Shown one piece after another: positions 26,732-35,491 of a stretch of DNA of 64,000 bases (position 1 is its first letter; the number at the start of each line of letters is the position of its first letter). The stretch is from positions 675,000-738,999 of the forward strand of contig NZ_NEQV01000001.1 of the NCBI RefSeq assembly GCF_002799245.1. The letters are read 5' to 3'. The DNA comes from Stenotrophomonas maltophilia (GTDB lineage Bacteria > Pseudomonadota > Gammaproteobacteria > Xanthomonadales > Xanthomonadaceae). The notes under the pieces were generated by a model that did no database searches, was not told where the DNA came from, and saw only the letters and a list, made by a program, of their open reading frames with translations. A program made the position numbers and the translations under genes.

Positions 26732-28027
26732 TTACTGGCGGATCGCGTCCTGGAACGACAGCTTCTCTTCGGTGTGCTGGGCACGCTCGGCGATCCAGTC
26801 GATCACCTGCTCTTCCATCACACGGTTCTGCAGGCCAGACATCAGCTGGGGGTCGTTGCGGTACATCTCAATGACCTGCTCCGGCTCTTCGTAGGTCGAA
26901 GCGATCAGACGCATCGTTTCGTTCAGGCGCTTGGCTTCCAGGCGCAGGTCGTTGATGCGGGCCACTTCACCGACCAGCAGGCCGACCAGCACGCGCTTGG
27001 CGGCGGCATCCTTGAAGCCTTCATGGGCGTCGGCCGGGATCTCGCCGACGTTCTGGCCGTTGCGGCGGATCTGCTCGACCTGCTGGGCCAGCATGGCGCG
27101 GGCTTCGTTCTCGACCAGGCGCGGCGGCATTTCGACCGACGCGTAGGCCGCGATCAGCTGCTCGCCCACTTCGCGGCGCAGGCGGTTCATCAGGGCGCCC
27201 TTCAGCTCGCGCTCCAGGTTGGCGCGGATGTCGCTGCGGAACTGCTCGACGTCGCCACCCTTCACGCCGAAGCTCTTGATGAAGGCTTCGTCGACCGCCG
27301 GCACGACCGGCTCGGACACTTCGGCAACCTTGACGGTGACCTGCACGGTCTTGCCCGCCAGCACCGGCACGCGCCAGTCAGCCGGGAACTCGACGTCCAG
27401 GGTCTTCTCTTCACCCTTGGCCAGGCCGACCAGGCCCTTTTCGATGGTGTCGAACATCATGCCCTGGCCGAGCACGATCGAACCCTTCTCGGTGCCCTCG
27501 GCCGGCAGGCGCTCTTCGCCGGCCTGCGACCAGGTTTCCACCGCGACCAGGTCACCGTCCTGCGCGCCACGGCTGACCGGGGCCCAGGTACGGCGCTGGT
27601 TCTGCAGGTTCTCGATCATCTGGTCGATGTCGGCATCGGTGATCTCGGCGCTGTGGCGCACGACGGTCAGCTTGCTGACGTCGATATCGCCGAAGTCCGG
27701 CACCACTTCCACGGTGGCCACGAAGGAGAACTCGCCTTCGTCACCCTTGTCGATGCGCGGGCTGCCGACGATGCGCAGATCGTGCTCACGCACGGCGGCA
27801 TCGAAGGTTTCGCGCAGCAGGCCGTCCAGCGCCTCACCACGGACCTGCGCGCCGAAGCGCTGCTCGATCACCTTGGCCGGCACCTTGCCCGGACGGAAAC
27901 CCTTGATGCGGGTGGTACGGGCAATTTCGCCCAGGCGGCCGACGATGTGGCTCTGCAGACGCTCTTCCGGCAGCGAGAAGCTCAGGCGGCGTTCCAGGTT
28001 GCCGGTGGATTCGATCGAAGCTTGCAT
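26732..28027 (-). CDS. tig: Trigger factor (ribosome-bound chaperone)
   Basis: 431 residues. The ribosome-binding domain carries the signature [17 protein letters not shown]; the middle FKBP-like PPIase domain shows [13 protein letters not shown] and [12 protein letters not shown]; the long helical C-terminal arms follow. It meets nascent chains at the ribosome exit tunnel. The ATG at 28025-28027 ([20 protein letters not shown]) is the family start; a longer open frame runs toward tRNA-Leu but has no similarity. It heads the tig-clpP-clpX-lon-hupB block. Confidence 0.97.
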   Translation of the reverse strand: MQASIESTGNLERRLSFSLPEERLQSHIVGRLGEIARTTRIKGFRPGKVPAKVIEQRFGAQVRGEALDGLLRETFDAAVREHDLRIVGSPRIDKGDEGEFSFVATVEVVPDFGDIDVSKLTVVRHSAEITDADIDQMIENLQNQRRTWAPVSRGAQDGDLVAVETWSQAGEERLPAEGTEKGSIVLGQGMMFDTIEKGLVGLAKGEEKTLDVEFPADWRVPVLAGKTVQVTVKVAEVSEPVVPAVDEAFIKSFGVKGGDVEQFRSDIRANLERELKGALMNRLRREVGEQLIAAYASVEMPPRLVENEARAMLAQQVEQIRRNGQNVGEIPADAHEGFKDAAAKRVLVGLLVGEVARINDLRLEAKRLNETMRLIASTYEEPEQVIEMYRNDPQLMSGLQNRVMEEQVIDWIAERAQHTEEKLSFQDAIRQ

Positions 28028-28216
28028 GTTGACTCCTGCCACCGGTGGCCCAGGCCCCCGGCTCGATGATTGGGATGAAACGGTTGTAAGGACACGACGT
28101 CTGGGACGCGCCTGCTTGCCGCAGCCCTTTAGTTTCGCCCAATTCGGCCTGCACTGCCAGCGCGTGCCGGTCAAGGGGGCGCCGATGGCCCGATCAGGGC
28201 GGGGACAGGCCGGCAC

Positions 28217-28301
<85 letters not shown>

Positions 28302-28408
28302 GTGGCCGGCACAGGCGTTCATTGTCGCAGGCGATGGCAGGAAGCGAAAGGCCTGCACAAAGCTGAATCCGCCATCCCGGGCACCCCGCCGCCAGGGATG
28401 GCCATGGA

Positions 28409-28714
28409 TCAGTGCTGCTGCGCTTCGGTGGCGACCGCTTCGGCGCCCTGCCCGGACAGTGCGTCCACTTTGCGGAGTTCAACACCGCCGTCGCTGGTCC
28501 TGCGCAACTGCACCGCCTCGGCCCGGGTCACGCCCTCAGCCGGCACCGCCGGCTGCATCGGCGCCGCCTCACTGACCGGACGCGCAGGATCGCGTTGGGC
28601 TTCCGCGTCGCGCTGCACGGTCTGCGCCGGGTCGCCCGGCTGACTGCAGGCAGCGAGCACCACCAGCGCGAGCGGAACCAGTCCCATTGGAACCCATCGA
28701 TTGATATCACCCAT
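28409..28714 (-). CDS. Small predicted lipoprotein, function unknown
   Basis: 101 residues. The N-terminus PMGLVPLALVVLAACSQPG has a lipoprotein signal with lipobox LAAC and acylated Cys23. The mature part is short, Ala/Gln/Glu-rich and looks disordered (QTVQRDAEAQRDPARPVSEAAPMQP). An AGGA site lies eight bases before the ATG. Ser at +2 suggests sorting to the outer membrane. No domain is recognised. It is transcribed toward tRNA-Leu and stands alone. Confidence 0.65.
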   Translation of the reverse strand: MGDINRWVPMGLVPLALVVLAACSQPGDPAQTVQRDAEAQRDPARPVSEAAPMQPAVPAEGVTRAEAVQLRRTSDGGVELRKVDALSGQGAEAVATEAQQH

Positions 28715-28890
28715 CAGGATCGTCCTTCATGCGTGCGCCATCGGCGCGGAGGAACCATTGGGTGCGATGCAGGACGCGATGCGGTGAGAAGCAGCGCACA
28801 GCATTGAAAACACTGATGACGCATATGCCGCTGATTTCAGCACCGCTTCAGTGGATCCACGCCATGCAAGGAGGAAGGCCATAAGCGACA

Positions 28891-29306
28891 CACAGGCAAG
28901 AAAAAAGCCACTTGGCGAACCAAGGGGAAGCTGCCGCGCATTCGCGCCGCAGCCCCACGCTTTGCCGGGCAAAGCGCGGGCCCCACTTCATCAGCCCCCA
29001 CATCCCCGCGGCTTCGCCGCGCCCCCTTGACTCAAGGGGGCTCCACTCCGGGCAGCGCCATGGCATCCGCAGGCGCATCACCCGGCGCACAGGCAAGAAA
29101 AAAGCCACTTGGCGAACCAAGGGGAAGCTGCCGCGCATTCGCGCCGCAGCCCCACGCTTTGCATGGCAAAGCGCGGGCCCCACTTCATCAGCCCCCACAT
29201 CCCCGCGGCTTCGCCGCGCCCCCTTGACTCAAGGGGGCTCCACTCCGGGCAGCGCCATGGCATCCGCAGGCGCATCACCCGGCGCATCACCCGGCGCACA
29301 GGCAAG
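28891..29306. repeat. Tandem direct repeat (197 and 209 bp) upstream of a tRNA-Lys terminator
   Basis: The motif CACAGGCAAGAAAAAAGCCA starts at 28891, 29088 and 29297. The first unit is 197 bases; the second is 209 because a 12-base block GCATCACCCGGC occurs twice. The third start runs into the intact tRNA-Lys terminator. Each unit holds half of that terminator, a GCTTTGCCGGGCAAAGC or GCTTTGCATGGCAAAGC hairpin, and a CCCCCTTGACTCAAGGGGG hairpin. Together with 28715-28890 this is a gap of over 600 bases with no convincing gene. Confidence 0.9.
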
Positions 29307-29308
29307 AA

Positions 29309-29338
29309 AAAAGCCACTTGGCGAACCAAGTGGCTTTT
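29309..29338 (-). terminator. Terminator of tRNA-Lys copy 1
   Basis: Perfect 13-bp arms AAAAGCCACTTGG/CCAAGTGGCTTTT around CGAA, three bases past the tRNA 3' end, with a six-T run on the minus strand. Confidence 0.9.
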
Positions 29339-29341
29339 GTC

Positions 29342-29417
29342 TGGTGGGCTGTCAAGGATTCGAACCTTGGACCTATTGATTAAGAGTCAACTGCTCTACC
29401 AACTGAGCTAACAGCCC
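29342..29417 (-). tRNA. tRNA-Lys(CTT), copy 1
   Basis: 76 bases with encoded CCA. Anticodon loop CTCTTAA gives CTT. Acceptor GGGCTGT/ACAGCCC. Confidence 0.95.
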
Positions 29418-29583
29418 GAAATCGGGGCGCGAATTATGGCTTGATCCGAGCGGTGGGTGCAAGCACTTTTTTCAACGACGTTGAATCAAGTACCGCTGTT
29501 CCAGCACCGCAGCAGATCCACGCCATGCGCGGGTACCGCTACGTGCGATCCCTCAAATCGAAGGGGTCACACTTATAAGAAAA

Positions 29584-29609
29584 AAGCCACCTGGCGTACC
29601 AGGTGGCTT
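29584..29609 (-). terminator. Terminator of tRNA-Lys copy 2
   Basis: AAGCCACCTGG/CCAGGTGGCTT arms around CGTA with a T-run on the minus strand. It resembles the copy 1 terminator, so tRNA and terminator were probably duplicated together. Confidence 0.88.
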
Positions 29610-29615
29610 CTGTCT

Positions 29616-29691
29616 TGGTGGGCCGTCAAGGATTCGAACCTTGGACCTATTGATTAAGAGTCAACTGCTCTACCAACTGAGCTAACGGCCC
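29616..29691 (-). tRNA. tRNA-Lys(CTT), copy 2
   Basis: 76 bases with encoded CCA. It matches copy 1 apart from a compensated change near the acceptor stem (GGGCCGT/ACGGCCC in place of GGGCTGT/ACAGCCC). Confidence 0.95.
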
Positions 29692-29770
29692 GTGAAACTC
29701 AGACGCACATTGTAGCGTGCTTTCTGTTTATTGCAATACCGTTTCGGCTGCGCCGATGCGGTTGAATCAG

Positions 29771-29848
29771 TGGGGTGGCTGAGGGGATTCGAACCCCCGA
29801 CCACCGGAATCACAATCCGGTACTCTAACCAACTGAGCTACAGCCACC
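29771..29848 (-). tRNA. tRNA-His(GTG)
   Basis: 78 bases with encoded CCA and the extra 5' G (G-1) opposite C73 that marks tRNA-His. Anticodon loop TTGTGAT gives GTG. Confidence 0.96.
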
Positions 29849-30040
29849 ACTGAAACTTTCGCTCCCCGCCGATACCGCCAGCGATGGAACCTTTGTGCGT
29901 TGCGACCGGGTCGAACCAGAAGTCCGTCCCCCGAAGCGAGTCCGGCATTTTCCGGGAGTCGCGAAGGAATTGCAAGCATTTCTTCACATTGATGTGCAGG
30001 GCCGTGTTCCACCCCGCTCCACCGCCGTCGCACCGCCAGT

Positions 30041-30787
30041 TCATGGTCGGGCGGCATCCAGCAGATCCTTGAACAGATCGGTCGACGGCATCTGCGAACG
30101 CGGGATGCCTGCCGCCCCGAACCACTGCGCTGATGCTTCCGGATGCGGGCCGGACAGCACCACCACGCCCTTCCCACGGCGATACGACGCCGCGGCGATG
30201 TCGCCATTGGCGTAGCGGGAAATCACCTTGAACCCCTGACCGCGTGGCGCGGCATGCAGGTAGGGGCCATCCTGGAAGTACACCGTCTCGCGACGCCCGT
30301 TCCAGATGACCGGAACCACGGCATCGTCCTCATCCTTCACCGGGAATCCCGGCCTTCCCGCCTCGGCGTCGAGGTCCTGCGCAAGCAGGCCGAAGTGCGA
30401 TGCGCCCGCCAGATAGGCGCCCATGCACAGGCCGATGTAGGCTCCCCCGGCGTCGACGAAACGGCGGATGGCCGCTGCTCCATCCTCGCCCACGGCCTCC
30501 ATCGCGGCCTCGATGTCCTGGCCGCCACCCGGCTGCACATAGGCCCGGTAGCGCGACGCGGCGAGCGAATCGACGTCGACGGCCTCGTCCGGGCCCAGAA
30601 AGACCACGCGATAGTCCGGACGTGAACGGTGGATGGCCTGCTCGACCGCTTCCGAGCACCCCGGACAACCGGCCTCGCCGCGGTAGACCGCAATGACAGG
30701 CTCGGCAGCGGCCTGCGCACTTGGCATCAGGCCCATCGCCAGCAGCAGCCAGCACGATCGCGCAACGTTCATGGAGGGATGGCTCAT
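30041..30787 (-). CDS. Exported BPL_N / class I amidotransferase-like protein
   Basis: 248 residues from ATG at 30785-30787, eight bases after AGGGG; a second ATG five codons later also gives a full signal peptide (SCWLLLAMGLMPSAQAAAEP). The mature N-terminus has IAVYRGEAGCPGCSEAVEQAI with a CPGC motif. The rest matches the biotin-protein-ligase N-terminal-like fold, related to class I glutamine amidotransferases: YVQPGGGQDIEAAM, GAYIGLCMGAYLAGA (candidate nucleophile Cys) and VVLSGPHPEAS. Cytoplasmic homologues are fused to biotin ligase, but no ligase domain is present here and the protein should be periplasmic. Substrate unknown. It lies alone among tRNA genes. Confidence 0.82.
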   Translation of the reverse strand: MSHPSMNVARSCWLLLAMGLMPSAQAAAEPVIAVYRGEAGCPGCSEAVEQAIHRSRPDYRVVFLGPDEAVDVDSLAASRYRAYVQPGGGQDIEAAMEAVGEDGAAAIRRFVDAGGAYIGLCMGAYLAGASHFGLLAQDLDAEAGRPGFPVKDEDDAVVPVIWNGRRETVYFQDGPYLHAAPRGQGFKVISRYANGDIAAASYRRGKGVVVLSGPHPEASAQWFGAAGIPRSQMPSTDLFKDLLDAARP

Positions 30788-30911
30788 GGCGGGCACCCCT
30801 GCATGGGGCAGGCCGACTATGCCTTGGCCACGACGGGCCAGATTGAATGCGCGCCAACGCAGCACTGGGCCAGGCAAGGTCCGGCAGCCGCAGGAAATCC
30901 AGAAGATGAGA

Positions 30912-30988
30912 TGGCGCGCCCGACAGGAATCGAACCTGTAACCGCCGGCTTAGAAGGCCGGTGCTCTATCCAGTTGAGCTACGGGCGC
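30912..30988 (-). tRNA. tRNA-Arg(TCT)
   Basis: 77 bases with encoded CCA. Anticodon loop CTTCTAA gives TCT (AGA/AGG codons, rare in this high-GC genome). Acceptor GCGCCCG/CGGGCGC. Confidence 0.95.
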
Positions 30989-31027
30989 CCGAACCGGAAC
31001 GGTGTCCAATCCGACGTGATGTGGGAT

Positions 31028-31104
31028 TGGTCGGGGTAGAGGGATTCGAACCCCCGACATCCTGCTCCCAAAGCAGGCGCGCTACCAGACTGCGCTATAC
31101 CCCG
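31028..31104 (-). tRNA. tRNA-Pro(TGG)
   Basis: 77 bases with encoded CCA. Anticodon loop TTTGGGA gives TGG. Acceptor CGGGGTA/TACCCCG. It is 39 bases upstream of tRNA-Arg, probably one transcript. Confidence 0.95.
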
Positions 31105-31283
31105 GTCTTGCAATCCCCTCGGGCCAGGCCCGGGGAGTTGGTCATTGTCGCCAAGCCGGTCGCGAACTGTCAACGCGGACTCTCGAGCCTGACGCCTGCC
31201 ACGGCGCCGTACGTGCTCATCGGCTATGCTCGCGGTCATCGGCCGGATGGCCGTCCTGACCCTCATTCGCACGGAGAACTCGC

Positions 31284-32042
31284 ATGCGCAGCGGCAACCC
31301 GGCTCTTTCCGAGTCGACCTTCCTCGACCTCGCCAGCGGTTCGGTGGTGACCAGCCCCGACCAGGTGATGACCCTCAACGGCACCGCCAACAAGACCGGC
31401 ATCCTGCTGCTGTTGACCGTGCTGACCGCGGCGTTCGCCTGGAGCCAGTCGGTCGACGAGTACGGCCAGATTTCCGGCAGCGCGGGCCTGTACGCCATCG
31501 GCGGTGCCATCGGCGGCCTGGTGCTGGCGCTGATCACCATCTTCAAGAAGGAATGGTCGCCGGTCACCGCGCCGATGTACGCGCTGGTCGAAGGCCTGTT
31601 CCTGGGCGCCGTGTCGGCCCTGTTCAACATGAAGTACCCGGGCATCGTGTTCCAGGCCGTGCTGCTGACCTTCGGCACCCTGGCCGCGCTGCTGTTCGCG
31701 TACCGCAGCGGCGTGATCAAGGCCACCGAAAACTTCAAGATGGGCGTGGTCGCCGCCACCGGCGGCATCGCCCTGCTCTACCTGGCCTCGTTCGTGCTGG
31801 GCTTCTTCAACATCAATGTGCCGGTCATCCACGACTCCAGCTGGCTGGGCATCGCGTTCAGCCTGTTCGTGGTGGTGGTGGCTGCGCTGAACCTGGTGCT
31901 GGACTTCGACTTCATCGAAACCGGCGTGGCCCAGCGCGCGCCGAAGTACATGGAGTGGTATGGCGCGTTCGGCCTGATGGTGACCCTGGTCTGGCTGTAT
32001 GTGGAATTCCTGCGCCTGCTGTCGAAGATCCAGCAGCGCTGA
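31284..32042 (+). CDS. Bax inhibitor-1/YccA family membrane protein
   Basis: 252 residues with about seven predicted membrane helices after a 35-residue soluble N-terminus that includes MTLNGTANKTGILLLLTVLTAAF. Conserved Bax1-I family features are YALVEGLFLGAVSALFN and LNLVLDFDFIETG with the paired Asp residues of the proposed pH/calcium sensor. The family includes E. coli YccA, an FtsH substrate and modulator, and calcium-leak channels such as BsYetJ. Exact role here unknown. It stands alone and ends at a strong terminator. It belongs to the longer YccA branch with an acidic DFDF motif. Confidence 0.88.
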   Translation: MRSGNPALSESTFLDLASGSVVTSPDQVMTLNGTANKTGILLLLTVLTAAFAWSQSVDEYGQISGSAGLYAIGGAIGGLVLALITIFKKEWSPVTAPMYALVEGLFLGAVSALFNMKYPGIVFQAVLLTFGTLAALLFAYRSGVIKATENFKMGVVAATGGIALLYLASFVLGFFNINVPVIHDSSWLGIAFSLFVVVVAALNLVLDFDFIETGVAQRAPKYMEWYGAFGLMVTLVWLYVEFLRLLSKIQQR

Positions 32043-32066
32043 GTCCAGCCACGCCGTAAACGACAG

Positions 32067-32096
32067 GCCGCGGCCCGCAAGGGTCGCGGCTTTTTT
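32067..32096 (+). terminator. Terminator after the Bax1-I family gene
   Basis: GCCGCGGCCC/GGGTCGCGGC stem (one G-T pair) with a GCAA loop and six T. Confidence 0.9.
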
Positions 32097-32134
32097 CGGG
32101 CCGCAGCTGCCCGACCCTACGCAACAAGACCGCC

Positions 32135-32755
32135 ATGCCCGACACCTTCCACAGCTACCGCCCGGCAGAGGGCCACCGCCTGCCGCACGACCCGTTCAAC
32201 GCCATCATCGGCCCGCGCCCGATCGGCTGGATTTCCAGCCACGACGCGCAGGGCGCGTTGAACCTGGCGCCCTACAGTTTCTTCAACGCCTTCAACTACA
32301 CCCCGCCGATCATCGGATTCTCCAGCCAGGGCCGCAAAGACTCGCTGCGCAACATCGAAGCCACCGGCGAGTTCGTCTGGAACCTGGCCACCTTCGACCT
32401 GGCAGAGGCCATGAACGAAAGCTGCCGTGCGGTCGCACCGGATGTCGACGAGTTCGCCCTCGCCGGCCTGACGCCGCTGGCATCCACGCAAGTGGCGCCG
32501 CCGCGTGTGGCACAGAGCCCGGTGAGCATGGAATGCCGCTGCACCCAGATCTTGCGCCTGCGCGACGCCGCCGGACAGGACACCAACGGCTGGCTGGTGC
32601 TGGGCGAGGTGGTCGCCGTGCATATCGATGCGCGGTTGCTGGTCGATGGCATCTACGACACCGCGGCTGCCGCCCCGATCCTGCGCGGCGGCGGGCCTGC
32701 CGATTACTTCCGCATCGGCGCCGAACAGCGCTTCCGCATGTTCCGCCCGGCCTGA
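32135..32755 (+). CDS. Flavin reductase-like FMN-binding split-barrel protein
   Basis: 206 residues. The fold is recognised by HDPFNAIIGPRPIGWISSHDAQGALNLAPYSFFNAFNYTPPIIGFSS, then RKDSLRNIEATGEFVWNLAT and GEVVAVHI, which match the flavin reductase-like domain family. Members bind FMN and either reduce flavin with NADH for a partner oxygenase or have lost that role. The specific reaction is not evident and no oxygenase gene is next to it. It ends three bases before the stop of the convergent TauE/SafE gene. Confidence 0.86.
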   Translation: MPDTFHSYRPAEGHRLPHDPFNAIIGPRPIGWISSHDAQGALNLAPYSFFNAFNYTPPIIGFSSQGRKDSLRNIEATGEFVWNLATFDLAEAMNESCRAVAPDVDEFALAGLTPLASTQVAPPRVAQSPVSMECRCTQILRLRDAAGQDTNGWLVLGEVVAVHIDARLLVDGIYDTAAAAPILRGGGPADYFRIGAEQRFRMFRPA

Positions 32756-32758
32756 ACC

Positions 32759-33520
32759 TCAGCCCGCGACTGGGCGCGCCAGCAGCACCGGCAGCGACGA
32801 CGCCAGCAGCGCGATGCCCGAGGCGGTCAACAGGCTCAGTACGATCTGCCGGAAACGCGCCTCGCTGATGCCGATGTAGACGCGCGCACCCAGCAGGGTC
32901 GGCACCAGCATGGCCGGTGCCACGATGGCGAAGTACGGCAGCATCTGCCGGCTCACCAGGCCGCTGCCAACATAGGTGGCCATGGTCACCGCCAGCATCG
33001 CCAGATTGAAGTTCTGGATGACTGCACGCTGCTCATCCTTGCCGAAGCCTCGCAGCGTGCTCCACAACGTCGGCACCGGTCCGGCGAAACCACCGATGCC
33101 GCTGAGCACGCCACCAGCCATGCCAGCGATCGCGTCACCGATACGGCCGCCCACGCGGATCGGCGGCAATGATCGCGCCATCAGCATCACCGGGCACCAC
33201 AGCGCCAGGAAACCGCCCAGCAGCGCCTTGAACCAGTCCATGTCCAGCTGCGGCAGCACCATCACGCCCAGCGGAATGCCCGCCAGTCCACCCAGCACGA
33301 ACGGCAGCAGCAGACGCAGATTGAATCCGCGCCGCACGGTGAACACGGCCACCAGCTGGCCGACCAGCGCGCCGAACACCGACAACGTGGCAGCCAGTCG
33401 CGGCTCCAGTCCCCATGCCCAGAACGACATCGCCACCATTCCGAAGGCGAAACCGGACAGGCCCTGCACGAATCCGGCAACGATCGCACCAAGCGCGACC
33501 AGCAGATACACCGACTCCAT
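32759..33520 (-). CDS. TauE/SafE family anion permease (sulfite exporter-like)
   Basis: 253 residues with about eight predicted membrane helices, starting MESVYLLVALGAIVAGFVQGLSGFAFGMVAM, the first TauE/SafE half. The second repeat begins near AGMAGGVLSGIGGFAGPVPTLW. Family members move sulfite, sulfoacetate or other small organic anions across the inner membrane, but substrates are poorly predicted. The ATG at 33518-33520 begins the first helix; the longer open frame is unrelated. A LysR regulator starts upstream on the same strand with a 25-base gap, so the two are likely co-transcribed or jointly regulated. Confidence 0.87.
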   Translation of the reverse strand: MESVYLLVALGAIVAGFVQGLSGFAFGMVAMSFWAWGLEPRLAATLSVFGALVGQLVAVFTVRRGFNLRLLLPFVLGGLAGIPLGVMVLPQLDMDWFKALLGGFLALWCPVMLMARSLPPIRVGGRIGDAIAGMAGGVLSGIGGFAGPVPTLWSTLRGFGKDEQRAVIQNFNLAMLAVTMATYVGSGLVSRQMLPYFAIVAPAMLVPTLLGARVYIGISEARFRQIVLSLLTASGIALLASSLPVLLARPVAG

Positions 33521-33545
33521 CACCACCTCGGTTCCAGCCGCGCGA

Positions 33546-34454
33546 CTACCCTGCCGCGCCCACCTGTGCAGCGTAGTGCGCCGCAAGGTGCTCGACCAGC
33601 GCACGCACCTTGGGCGCCAGCGCACGTGCATGCGGATACAGCGCGAAGTAGCGTCGCTGGCCGGCATGCCAGGCCGGCAGCACGCGGATCAGGCGACCCG
33701 CGCGCAGGTCCTCCTGCACGGTCAACGCGGTGAACAGGCTGATGCCCATTCCGGCCAGCACGGCAGCGTACAGCGCGGGCGTGGCATCCACGCGCAGGCG
33801 CTGCCCGGCTTCGACGCTCACCATTGCGCCGCGCGGCCCCTGCAGCTGCCAGGGCGGCATTGACGCCGTTGGACTGAAACCCAGCAGCGTGTGCTGTTCG
33901 AGATCCGTTGCCTGCCGGGGCAGGCCGTGACGTGCCAGGTAGGCTGGTGCGGCGACCAGGATGCGCGGGCAGCTGGCCAGTTCGCGCGCGACCAGCTGGC
34001 TGTCCGGCAATGAAGCCGCAATGCGCAATGCCAGGTCGAAACCACCGCCCACCACATCGACCAGCTGATCATCCGCCGACAGGTCCAGCGTGACCTGCGG
34101 GTAACGCTGCAGGAACGAGGGCAGCCAGTGCGGCAGCTCCTGGCTGGCCACCACCTGCGGCACGCTGATCCGCACGCTGCCACTGGGTTGCGCCTGCCCG
34201 GCGCGGGCACGGTCGTCCGCTTCCTGCAGGCGGTCCAGCAGCGTTGCCGCCTCACGGTAGTAATCGCGCCCGGCCTCGGTCAATGACAGCCGGCGGCTGT
34301 TGCGATCAAGCAGGCGCACCTGCAGGTGTTCTTCCAGCTGCCGCAGTTGCCGCGACATCGCCGAGTGGGTGGTACCCAGGCGTTCGGCGGCCGCAGTGAA
34401 GCTGCCCGCATCAACGATGGCGCGCAGCGCACGCAGGGCGGCGAAGTGATCCAT
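33546..34454 (-). CDS. LysR-family transcriptional regulator
   Basis: 302 residues. The N-terminal helix-turn-helix is ALRAIVDAGSFTAAAERLGTTHSAMSRQLRQLEEHLQVRLLDRNSRRLSLTEAG, followed by a substrate-binding domain of the CrgA-like group (SGSVRISVPQVVASQELPHWLPSFLQRYPQVTLDL). LysR proteins usually control a neighbour in response to a small ligand. Candidates are the TauE/SafE permease just downstream and the exported hydrolase upstream (53-base gap). The ATG at 34452-34454 gives the family start MDHFAALRALRAIVD. Confidence 0.92.
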   Translation of the reverse strand: MDHFAALRALRAIVDAGSFTAAAERLGTTHSAMSRQLRQLEEHLQVRLLDRNSRRLSLTEAGRDYYREAATLLDRLQEADDRARAGQAQPSGSVRISVPQVVASQELPHWLPSFLQRYPQVTLDLSADDQLVDVVGGGFDLALRIAASLPDSQLVARELASCPRILVAAPAYLARHGLPRQATDLEQHTLLGFSPTASMPPWQLQGPRGAMVSVEAGQRLRVDATPALYAAVLAGMGISLFTALTVQEDLRAGRLIRVLPAWHAGQRRYFALYPHARALAPKVRALVEHLAAHYAAQVGAAG

Positions 34455-34507
34455 CGTCGGGCAGCTCCACATGGCGGGGCCCACGGCATGCGGGCCCCGC
34501 CAGCTTA

Positions 34508-35248
34508 TCAAGCGCCGTCGCCGACCTTGCGCACCGGCAGTGCCAGGATCGCGTCAGTGGTCATGACATCGCCGAAGGTGTCCTCGATCTGGGCCAGAGA
34601 AGCTTCATGCAGCGCACGATGGCCGATGCGCTGGCCGCCGGCCAGATCCAGGTCACGGCTGGCGCTGGCATCGGACGACACGATCACCCGGTAGCCACGC
34701 GGCGCGGCCGCTGCGTCACGCGCGGCACCGGCCACGCAGGCATGGGTCTGCAGGCCGGTGACGATCAGGGTGTCGACGCCGGCGTTCTTCAGCACCTGGT
34801 CGAGCACTGCGGCGGAGGCGCCAGCGAACACACTGACGTTGTCCTTCTGCACCACGGTCTCGCCCTGGCGCGGCTGCAGGTCGCGATGGAAGGCGGCATT
34901 GACGCTGCCCTGCGCGAACAGGGGGGCGCCGGCCGGCAGCACATGCTGCACATGGATCACGCGGATGCCGTGGGTATCGGCGAACTGCACCACGCGCTGG
35001 GCCTGGCGCAGCGCAGCCACGCCATCGGGGATGACCATGCGGCCACCGGCAAAGCCCGGTGCGGCCTTGGCATCGAAGTACTCGTTCTGGAAGTCGATCA
35101 CCAGCACGGCGGTCTTCGCCGCATCCAGCGAGGTCGCGACCGGCGCGCCGGCCATGTGGCGGATGGTGGGATGGGCCGGCTCGGCGGCGGCGGGGGTAGC
35201 GACGGCCATGCCGATCAGGCTGGCCACGCCAAGGGCGGTGAGATTCAT
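34508..35248 (-). CDS. Exported isochorismatase-family cysteine hydrolase
   Basis: 246 residues. A signal peptide (1-22, LGVASLIGMAVATPAAA) precedes an isochorismatase-like domain with the full catalytic triad Asp52 (AVLVIDFQNEYFD), Lys135 (VVQKDNVSVF) and Cys171 (TGLQTHACVAGAARDA), plus the usual cis-peptide loop. Relatives hydrolyse isochorismate, nicotinamide, N-carbamoyl compounds or other amides, nearly always in the cytoplasm; periplasmic versions are less common. Substrate unknown. It lies upstream of the LysR and TauE/SafE genes on one strand, which suggests an outside-in pathway in which a product is taken up or expelled. Confidence 0.85.
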   Translation of the reverse strand: MNLTALGVASLIGMAVATPAAAEPAHPTIRHMAGAPVATSLDAAKTAVLVIDFQNEYFDAKAAPGFAGGRMVIPDGVAALRQAQRVVQFADTHGIRVIHVQHVLPAGAPLFAQGSVNAAFHRDLQPRQGETVVQKDNVSVFAGASAAVLDQVLKNAGVDTLIVTGLQTHACVAGAARDAAAAPRGYRVIVSSDASASRDLDLAGGQRIGHRALHEASLAQIEDTFGDVMTTDAILALPVRKVGDGA

Positions 35249-35400
35249 GTGCGGGATCCTGTGCGGCGGGTGGGGAGCACAGGATGCGGAGCGGATGGCG
35301 CACGAACCAGCCATGTATCGGCACATTATCTGTGCGATGTACGCACAGACCATGCCTGGTAGAGCCACCCCAGGAAGGCTACGCACCACCAGGGCTCGTC

Positions 35401-35423
35401 ATCCACGCATGCGGTGGATTTAC
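35401..35423. repeat. SMAG-like GTAG palindrome, inverted and slightly degenerate
   Basis: ATCCACGC/GGTGGAT arms ending TTAC in place of CTAC. A weaker GTAG-start unit lies at about 35358. Confidence 0.6.
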
Positions 35424-35441
35424 CCGAACGTAAACGCAACA

Positions 35442-35460
35442 GGGCGCCCGAAGGCGCCCC
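35442..35460 (-). terminator. Hairpin downstream of isocitrate dehydrogenase
   Basis: GGGCGCC/GGCGCCC stem with a CGAA loop, 31 bases past the stop. The T-tract on the minus strand is poor (TGTTGCGTTT), so termination strength is uncertain. Confidence 0.65.
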
Positions 35461-35491
35461 GCTGTGGATCCAACCGAGGTCGGCCGGCCGC

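Noticed and set aside
28848-29379. Open frames of 66 to 155 codons on both strands in the tandem-repeat region.
   Set aside because: They span the repeat units and hairpins, have compositions expected from random high-GC sequence, and show no domain or convincing start. The DNA repeat explains them.
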